Assembly: GCA_003022845.1 (NCBI GenBank)
Contig: PXSF01000085.1
Span: forward strand, 1,345-38,289
Direction of reading: 5' to 3'
Length of the DNA stretch: 36,945 nt
DNA from: Halobacteriales archaeon SW_10_66_29
GTDB taxonomy: Archaea; Halobacteriota; Halobacteria; Halobacteriales; Haloarculaceae
Below, piece after piece: positions 31,554-36,945 of the stretch. Positions within the stretch are counted from its first letter, which is position 1. Each line of letters begins with the position of its first letter. The notes beneath the pieces were generated by a model. It had not been told where the DNA came from. It did not search any database and worked only from the letters and a program-made list of their open reading frames with translations. The position numbers and the translations under genes were made by a program.

Positions 31554-31599
31554 TCACTCGACGCGGAACGCTTGGGAGCGTCACTCGACGCGGAATGCC
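31554..31599. repeat. Partial tandem duplication at the 3' end of the HTH gene
   Basis: TCACTCGACGCGGAA followed by C/T and GC occurs at 31554-31571 and 31581-31598, a 27-bp period with one mismatch. The second copy is the last codons and stop of the HTH/Zn-ribbon gene (FRVE-stop); the first is an extra copy just downstream. Confidence 0.75.
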
Positions 31600-31871
31600 G
31601 GCTCCTCGACGTTCTCGCTTTTACACTCCGGGCAGCGGCTGGGTCGGTTGACGAGGTCGTCGAAGTCGTCGAACCCGCAGTCGGGACACTCCGGCGGTGC
31701 GACGAGCAGCGTCTCGTCGCTGTCCTCGAGCGAGCGGGCGATGTGCTGGACGTGGTCGAGCGCTTCGGCGCTCCGAATTTCGAACTCGCGGGCGAGCGCG
31801 CCGGCCGACAGCGTCTCGCCGCGCAGCCGATCCGTGATCCGTTCGCGCGTGGTCCGACTGGTCTCTCGCAT
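31581..31871 (-). CDS. Small HTH/zinc-ribbon transcriptional regulator
   Basis: A 96-residue conserved archaeal protein of the HTH-plus-Zn-ribbon type (COG3357-like). The N-terminal winged-helix-like part (TTRERITDRLRGETLSAGAL) is followed by a rubredoxin-like knuckle pair CPDC and CPEC spaced by about 15 residues. It probably binds DNA or contacts the transcription machinery, but targets are unknown. The ORF track extends it upstream to 32303; I start at the ATG at 31871, where the family sequence MRETSRTTRERI begins. It is divergent from the nucleotidyltransferase gene, leaving 82 nt for two promoters. Confidence 0.85.
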   Translation of the reverse strand: MRETSRTTRERITDRLRGETLSAGALAREFEIRSAEALDHVQHIARSLEDSDETLLVAPPECPDCGFDDFDDLVNRPSRCPECKSENVEEPAFRVE

Positions 31872-31924
31872 ACCGGACGCAGCGCGGCGAGGGACAAAGC
31901 TCTTGTTCCCGGGGGAAGGAAAGG

Positions 31925-31930
31925 GATTTA
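31925..31930 (+). promoter_or_regulatory. TATA-like box of the nucleotidyltransferase gene
   Basis: GATTTA, 24-29 nt before the ATG at 31954. Supports that start rather than the earlier one in the ORF track. Confidence 0.5.
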
Positions 31931-31953
31931 CCCCTGCCCGCGTTGGTTTCAGT

Positions 31954-32913
31954 ATGCACGCAGTCGTACTGGCTGGTGGGTACGCGACCCGGCTGTGGCC
32001 GGTGACGCGCAACCGGCCGAAGATGCTGCTCCCGGTCGGCGAACGAACCGTCATCGACCGGATTCTCGGCGAGCTCGAATCCGACGACCGCATCGACGAC
32101 GTGTACGTCAGTACCAACGAGCGGTTCGCCGACGACTTCGAGCGCCACATCGCGGACTCGGAGTTCGAGAAGCCACGGCTGAGCGTCGAGGAGACGATCG
32201 ACGAGGACGAGAAGCTGGGCGTCATCGGCGCGCTGGCCCAGCTCGTCGACCGCGAAGGGATCGACTCCTCGGACCTGCTGGTCGTCGCCGGCGACAACCT
32301 CATCAGCTTCGACCTCGCGACGTTCGTCGACTTCTTCGAGAGGAAGGGGACCGCGACGCTCGCCGCCTACGACGTCGGCTCCCGCAAGCGGGCCAGCTCC
32401 TACGGCCTGGTCGACCTCGACGGCGACGAGGTCGTCGACTTCCAGGAGAAGCCCGACGACCCGCCCTCGACGCTGGTCTCGATCGCCTGCTACGCGTTCC
32501 CCGCGGGCGACGTTCGCTTCGAGGAGTACCTCGACGGCGGCAACAACCCCGACGAGCCCGGCTGGTTCATCCAGTGGCTCCAGGACCACCGGCCGATCCA
32601 CGCGTTCACCTTCGAGGAGGCGTGGTTCGACATCGGCACGCCCGAGAGCTACCTCGACGCCGTCTCGTGGGCGCTCGACGGCCAGTCGGTCGTCGCGGCC
32701 GACGCCACCGTGGAGAACGCCGAGATCGGGGACAACGTCCACGTGATGGAGGGTGCGACGGTCGTCGACTCGACGCTTGACCGCTCGATCGTGTTCCCCG
32801 GCGCGACCGTCGAACGCGGCCACCTCCGGGACTCGATCGTCGACCGCGAGGCCACTGTCCGGGATATCGACCTCTCGGGCGCGCTCGTGGGCGCGCACAG
32901 TCAGTTGCTCTAG
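31954..32913 (+). CDS. Sugar-phosphate nucleotidyltransferase
   Basis: A 319-residue enzyme that makes a nucleotide sugar from a sugar 1-phosphate and NTP. The signature AGGYATRLWPVTRNRPK is at the N-terminus, with metal-binding VVAGDN and FDIGTPESYLDA further on. After about residue 235 there is a short left-handed beta-helix (VENAEIGDNVHVMEGATVV, SIVFPGATV), as in GlmU/RmlA-long and GDP-mannose pyrophosphorylase-like proteins. The sugar cannot be named from sequence: glucose 1-phosphate thymidylyl/uridylyl or mannose 1-phosphate guanylyl transfer are possible. The product could feed the glycosyltransferase encoded at 16280, though the genes are distant. Confidence 0.88.
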   Translation: MHAVVLAGGYATRLWPVTRNRPKMLLPVGERTVIDRILGELESDDRIDDVYVSTNERFADDFERHIADSEFEKPRLSVEETIDEDEKLGVIGALAQLVDREGIDSSDLLVVAGDNLISFDLATFVDFFERKGTATLAAYDVGSRKRASSYGLVDLDGDEVVDFQEKPDDPPSTLVSIACYAFPAGDVRFEEYLDGGNNPDEPGWFIQWLQDHRPIHAFTFEEAWFDIGTPESYLDAVSWALDGQSVVAADATVENAEIGDNVHVMEGATVVDSTLDRSIVFPGATVERGHLRDSIVDREATVRDIDLSGALVGAHSQLL

Positions 32914-32916
32914 CCT

Positions 32917-33063
32917 TCAACCACGCTTGCCCTCGAGTGCCTCCATTTTGTCGTCGCGTTCGACGTACTCGACGTCGTCCCTGGCGTGCAGCCGTTCGGC
33001 CGCGGCCTCGGTGTAGCGCCCGGCCACGACTGTTCTGACGCCCGAAACCCCAATAGTTGCCGG
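32917..33063 (-). pseudogene. Orphan subtilisin propeptide (I9) remnant
   Basis: The minus strand, in a frame not listed in the ORF track, encodes VVAGRYTEAAAERLHARDDV then EYVERDDKMEAL and stops five residues later. This is the C-terminal half of an inhibitor I9 propeptide; compare QVVAGWYTREQRERLRRHPA in the neighbouring subtilase. No start codon or N-terminal half can be seen, and no protease domain follows. It is most likely a relic of a subtilase gene. A short autonomous I9 inhibitor, perhaps starting at the GTG at 33027, is less likely because half the fold would be missing. Confidence 0.6.
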
Positions 33064-33118
33064 GCGACGGGACCCGTCCGTAGCCCCCCGATTATCAAAG
33101 ATTGTAGCGGCGGAGAAA

Positions 33119-33127
33119 AGTAAATAC
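33119..33127 (+). promoter_or_regulatory. TATA box of the 33151 subtilase gene
   Basis: AGTAAATAC, 24-32 nt before the ATG and preceded by GGAGAAAA, which could act as BRE. Suggests a leaderless transcript. Confidence 0.55.
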
Positions 33128-33150
33128 TCGCTGCCAGCCGACAGTCACCA

Positions 33151-36100
33151 ATGAGCGGTCGGGACAGCGTCGGGACCGATCCCGGCGCCCCGTCGAGTGC
33201 GGACGACCGGGCAGTAGACACCTCGCTCGCGCGCCGGGACGTCCTGAAAGGGCTGGCCGGCGCGGGAGCAGTCGCGTCCGGCGTCGCGGGTGCGGACCGG
33301 GTTGCCGGCCTCACTGGGGGCCGGCGCGGGCGGTACGTCGTCGGCGTCGATCCCGGGCACGAGGCAGCGGCCGAGGCGCACGCGCAGGCACAATCGACCG
33401 CGCTGTGGCTCCACCGGGAGATCGACCTCGGCGACGTCCGGCAGGTCGTCGCCGGGTGGTACACGCGCGAGCAGCGCGAACGCCTCCGGCGCCACCCGGC
33501 AGTGGCGTACGTCGAGCCGGAGCAGTTTCTCGAACCCCACCGCCCGACGCTATCGGATCCGGAGCCGACCGGCCACGGCGGGTACCCCTGGGGTATCGAG
33601 CGGATCGACGCCGACGCCGCGCACGCCGACGGGTACACCGGCGACGGCGCGGACGTCGTCATCGTCGACACAGGGAGCGATCCGGAGCACCAGAGTCTCA
33701 GCGCCAACGTGGGCGTCGGGGGCGCGTTCGGCGACGGTGACTGCGTCGAGACCGAGCGGCAGTTCGCAACGGTCGACTGCAACGCCGTCTGGGACGACGA
33801 TCAGTATCACGGCACGCACGTCGGAGGGACGGCGGCCGCAGTCGACCGAGCGCTCGACGACGACGCGAACCCGTCGGTCGACGTCGACCGGGTCGCGGGC
33901 GTCGCGCCCGAGGCGACGATCCACGTCGCGAACGTGTTCGAGTGGTTCGAGGACGGCAACCAGTGGGTTCCGCTGGCCCCGTCGTCGAACACCGCAGACG
34001 CGATCCGGTGGACCGCCGACCAGGGGTACGACATCGTCAACGCCAGCCTCGGCGGCCCCAACCCCACGACGGTCATCGAGGACGCGCTCGCGTACGCGGT
34101 GGGCCAGCACGACATCGTGTTCGTCAGTTCGGCGGGCAACGACGGCGAGGTCTGCGACCAGGACCCGCACAACGACGATCCCGACGACTGCGTCGGCTAC
34201 CCGGCGGCCTTCGCGGACGCCCTCGCCGTCGGCAACACCGAGCGCGACGACACGGTCAACCCCACGTCGTCCCGCGGCCCGGAGGTCGGGGTCGCCGCGC
34301 CGGGGACCGCCGTGCTCTCGGCGATTCCCGCACACCTGAAACGGGAGTCCGACATCGTCGACGGCGACCACTGGTGGCTCACCGGCACCTCGATGGCGTC
34401 CCCGCACGTCGCGGGCCTCGCCGCCCTGCTCACGGCCCACACTGACCTCCAGGGCAGCGACGAGATCAGGACGCGCATCCGCGAATCGGCAACTGATATC
34501 GGCGCCCGCGACGTCGAGTCCGGCGCCGGGCTGATCGACGCCGCGACGGCGCTGGACGGCTCGACGGCGTCGCTGTCGGTGGCGACGCTCCAGCCCAGCA
34601 GCGTCGGCCAGTCCGGCGCGACCCTGGAGGGCGAGTTACTGGAACTCGGCGGCGCCGACTCGGCCGACGTGTTCTTCGAGTACGGCCAGGAGGGGAGCGA
34701 CGACCAGCAGACCACGGAGCCCACGACCCTCGGGGAGACCGGGGAGTTCGAGGTCACGGTGACCGACCTCGACCCGGCGACGACCTACGCGTTCGCCGCG
34801 GTCGCCGAGACCGACGCCGGGACGGACACCAGGGAGGACGTGACGTTCACGACCGACGAGCCACCGCTGGCCGTCGAGACCGGGGAGGCGACCGCAGTCG
34901 GGCACACGAGCGCGACGGTGACGGCGGATCTCGTGGAGCTCGGCGCCAACGACACCGCCACGGTCAGCGTCGAGTACTGGGCCAGCGAGGGCGACGACAG
35001 CCAGGAGACGGAGTCCCGCGCGCTGTCGGAGGCCGGCACTGTCGAGGTCGAACTGACCGGCCTCAGGCAGGACACCGCCTACGGGTTCCGGGCGGTGGCC
35101 GACAGCGGGACCGAGACCGACGCCGGCGACACCGAAGCGTTCGCCACGCTGATCGAGGACGTCTCCCGGCCGACCGTCGATCGGACGGAGGCCGACAGCG
35201 CCACGTTCTCCCGCTGGGGCGACGGCTACCGGATCCGCGCGGCGGGGACGAGCCCCTGGCAGCGCCCGCGGGACCACCACGGCTACGGCGCCGTCTACGG
35301 CGAGGTCCAGGGCGACGTCGTCGTCCAGACGACGCTTGCTGGCTTCCGCGGCGACCACGACCTGCGGACGGCGGGGCTGATGGTGACCGACGACGTGCTC
35401 GGCGGGGGTGGCGTCGCCGGCGACCTGCTGTTGGCGGCCGAACCCGGGACCGGGCTCTCGCTCGCCGTCTACGACGACGACAGCCGCGAGTACGAGACGG
35501 TTGCCGCGGCATCACCGTCACTCGACGGCCCGCTCGACCTCCGGGTGACCAAGCGCGACAGCGAGTTCGTCGCCGAGTATCGCCGCCCCGTCGACGCGTC
35601 CTGGCAGCTCATCGGTAGCGTCACGGTCCCGGCGGCCGGGTTCACCCAGCACGCCGGCGTCTTCGCGACCGGCGGGCACGACACCGACCGGTGTGTCGCC
35701 GACTTCTCGGAGTTCCTGATCGGCGAGACCGGCGTCGCGCTGCTTCCCGCCGCACCGACCCTCCCACTCGACGTCGAGATGACGCTCGATCTCGTCGTCG
35801 AGAACGCCGACTGGGGCATCCGCTCGTATGCCGCGACGGTCGAAGTGGCCGACACGGACCCCCTGACCATCGAGGACGTGCGCCTGGCGGGCGACCCGGT
35901 GTACCAGTCGGTGAACGTGCGCCCGGACGGCAGCCGGGCGACGATCGAGGCCGGCATGGGCGAGTCCGGCCTCGAGGGCGGCGACGTCAGGATCGCCACG
36001 CTGACGGTCCGGACGCGAGGGGAGGGCACCGCCCCCGTCGACGTCCCCGAGGTCACCGTGGTCGACGACGCGACGACCGTTCCCTACGACGTCGTGTCAG

Positions 36101-36480
36101 TCGACGGCGCCGACGTCACGGTCGCCGAGGGCGTCGGACCGCCGCCCGTCGTCGGCACCGACCGGCCGAAGGACCTCGACGGCGACGGGCTGTACCGCGA
36201 CGTCACCGGCGACGGCCAGTTCACCGTCGCCGACGTCCAGGCCTTTTTCGAGCACCGCCACGACGACGCCGTCCTGAACAACGCCGAGTACTTCAACTTC
36301 GCCGGCAGCGACCCGCCCGAGGTCTCGATCGCCGACGTGCAGGTACTGTTCGAGGAGCTGGTCGCAAGCGATCCGGAGGTCGCCGCGGCGCTGGGACTCG
36401 ACGTGGACGACCCCGAAGACGTCGCCGACCTCTCGGCTGCCGACCTGGCACGGGCGCTGGAGAGCGACGACGCCGAGTAG
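33151..36480 (+). CDS. Large secreted subtilase with FnIII-, cohesin- and dockerin-like domains
   Basis: A 1109-residue S8 protease precursor. A Tat signal (SLARRDVLKGLAGAGA, about 25-50) and I9 propeptide (about 60-128) precede the catalytic domain with Asp173 (VDTGSD), His223 (HGTHVGG), Asn330 (SSAGNDG) and Ser414 (GTSMASPHV). Two fibronectin-III-like domains follow (about 475-570 and 572-668). A concanavalin/DUF1349-like beta-sandwich comes next (about 670-862, FSRWGDGYRIRAAG to CVADFSEFLIGE). A cohesin-like domain (about 865-1000) and a dockerin-like calcium repeat pair (DLDGDGLYRDVTGDGQFTVA ... FNFAGSDPPEVSIADVQ) sit near the end. Unlike the 8349 protein it has no CFI box. The protease call is firm; the accessory domains were identified by eye and suggest assembly into a larger extracellular complex or surface attachment. 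Confidence 0.92.
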   Translation: MSGRDSVGTDPGAPSSADDRAVDTSLARRDVLKGLAGAGAVASGVAGADRVAGLTGGRRGRYVVGVDPGHEAAAEAHAQAQSTALWLHREIDLGDVRQVVAGWYTREQRERLRRHPAVAYVEPEQFLEPHRPTLSDPEPTGHGGYPWGIERIDADAAHADGYTGDGADVVIVDTGSDPEHQSLSANVGVGGAFGDGDCVETERQFATVDCNAVWDDDQYHGTHVGGTAAAVDRALDDDANPSVDVDRVAGVAPEATIHVANVFEWFEDGNQWVPLAPSSNTADAIRWTADQGYDIVNASLGGPNPTTVIEDALAYAVGQHDIVFVSSAGNDGEVCDQDPHNDDPDDCVGYPAAFADALAVGNTERDDTVNPTSSRGPEVGVAAPGTAVLSAIPAHLKRESDIVDGDHWWLTGTSMASPHVAGLAALLTAHTDLQGSDEIRTRIRESATDIGARDVESGAGLIDAATALDGSTASLSVATLQPSSVGQSGATLEGELLELGGADSADVFFEYGQEGSDDQQTTEPTTLGETGEFEVTVTDLDPATTYAFAAVAETDAGTDTREDVTFTTDEPPLAVETGEATAVGHTSATVTADLVELGANDTATVSVEYWASEGDDSQETESRALSEAGTVEVELTGLRQDTAYGFRAVADSGTETDAGDTEAFATLIEDVSRPTVDRTEADSATFSRWGDGYRIRAAGTSPWQRPRDHHGYGAVYGEVQGDVVVQTTLAGFRGDHDLRTAGLMVTDDVLGGGGVAGDLLLAAEPGTGLSLAVYDDDSREYETVAAASPSLDGPLDLRVTKRDSEFVAEYRRPVDASWQLIGSVTVPAAGFTQHAGVFATGGHDTDRCVADFSEFLIGETGVALLPAAPTLPLDVEMTLDLVVENADWGIRSYAATVEVADTDPLTIEDVRLAGDPVYQSVNVRPDGSRATIEAGMGESGLEGGDVRIATLTVRTRGEGTAPVDVPEVTVVDDATTVPYDVVSVDGADVTVAEGVGPPPVVGTDRPKDLDGDGLYRDVTGDGQFTVADVQAFFEHRHDDAVLNNAEYFNFAGSDPPEVSIADVQVLFEELVASDPEVAAALGLDVDDPEDVADLSAADLARALESDDAE

Positions 36481-36519
36481 CCACTCATACGGTCGTTCTC
36501 AAACGGGGCCGCTGAGTAC

Positions 36520-36945
36520 CTACTCCAGCAGCTGGTCGGCGATGGTGTTGCGGAGTATCTCGCTGGTCCCCTCGTAGATCTCGTTGAGCTTGGCGTCGCG
36601 GTAGAACCGCTCGGCCGGAAAGTCCTTGGTGTAGCCGTAGCCGCCGTGGATCTGGATCCCCTCGTTTGCGACCTCGCGGGACACCTCGGAGGCGTACAGC
36701 TTCGCCTGGGCGGCCTCCTTGACGAACTCCTCGCCGCGCATCTTCCTGTCGGCGGCGAGGTGCATCAGCATCCGGGCGGCGTTCGTCTTCGTGTCCATGT
36801 CCGCCAGCTTGTGCTGGATCGCCTGGAACTCACTGATCGGCTGGTCGAACTGCTCGCGGTCCCCCGCGTACCCAAGCGCCTCGTCCAGTGCGGCCTGTGC
36901 GATCCCGACGCCGCGGGCGGCGATGGTGATACGGCCACCGTTGAG
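36520..36945 (-). CDS. Acyl-CoA dehydrogenase, C-terminal part (runs off the window)
   Basis: The last roughly 140 residues of a canonical acyl-CoA dehydrogenase, which oxidises acyl-CoA to trans-2-enoyl-CoA using FAD. Visible are [60 protein letters not shown] and the catalytic-loop region [11 protein letters not shown]. The ORF track lists only the part after an internal Met (36798); the frame is open to the window edge, so the start lies beyond 36945. It converges on the subtilase gene with 39 nt between the stops. The canonical YEGTSEI contrasts with the ACAD10/11-like protein at 27078. Confidence 0.93.
   Translation of the reverse strand, partial: LNGGRITIAARGVGIAQAALDEALGYAGDREQFDQPISEFQAIQHKLADMDTKTNAARMLMHLAADRKMRGEEFVKEAAQAKLYASEVSREVANEGIQIHGGYGYTKDFPAERFYRDAKLNEIYEGTSEILRNTIADQLLE

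Overview
The window looks like chromosome from a halophilic archaeon (class Halobacteria). Base composition is GC-rich, the proteins are strongly Asp/Glu-rich, secreted proteins carry twin-arginine signals, a HalX response regulator and an archaeal DnaG are present, and many genes have a TATA-like box about 27 nt before the start codon, the layout expected of leaderless haloarchaeal transcripts. No rRNA or CRISPR array was found. The only RNA gene I can call is one tRNA-Thr(GGT).

Layout. 1-5430 (+): ileS, a gamma-carbonic-anhydrase-like hexapeptide protein and a Tat lipoprotein of the BAAT/acyl-CoA hydrolase type. 5431-7206 (-): a B12-binding/radical SAM protein with a C-terminal helix-hairpin-helix. 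7562-10220: a phasin-like coiled-coil protein (-) divergent from a halolysin-type subtilase with a CFI-box C-terminus (+). 10288-10402: a MITE-like inverted-repeat element. 10454-12370 (+): a TraB/TIKI-like protein, a conserved haloarchaeal protein and tRNA-Thr. 12574-17350 (-): valS, a decayed remnant, a small membrane protein and a glycosyltransferase. 17512-19780 (+): HalX response regulator and dnaG. 19817-21618 (-): DUF92 membrane protein and a GNAT. 21739-24780 (+): a broken UppS-like gene joined out of frame to a broken KaiC/RAD55-like ATPase gene, then two overlapping acidic genes. 24779-25320: non-coding, hairpin-rich DNA bounded by IS200/IS605-type hairpins. 25398-28346: an APH-fold kinase, a GNAT and an ACAD10/11-like acyl-CoA dehydrogenase. 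28512-31550 (+): a pabB-pabA-pabC-like operon. 31581-32913: an HTH/Zn-ribbon regulator (-) divergent from a sugar nucleotidyltransferase (+). 32917-36480: an orphan subtilisin-propeptide remnant (-) and a second, 1109-residue subtilase with cohesin- and dockerin-like ends (+). 36520-36945 (-): the C-terminal part of another acyl-CoA dehydrogenase.

Most of the window is housekeeping (two class I tRNA synthetases, primase, aminobenzoate/anthranilate synthesis). The best leads are the UppS/ATPase junction at about 22303, the two small mobile-element-like regions, the APH-kinase/ACAD10-like pair, the two subtilases with unusual C-termini plus a propeptide relic, and three TACCA repeats at exact 10-bp spacing in the phasin/halolysin intergenic region. 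I did not find a complete new multi-gene defence or mobile system. All family assignments come from motif recognition by eye, with no database search.
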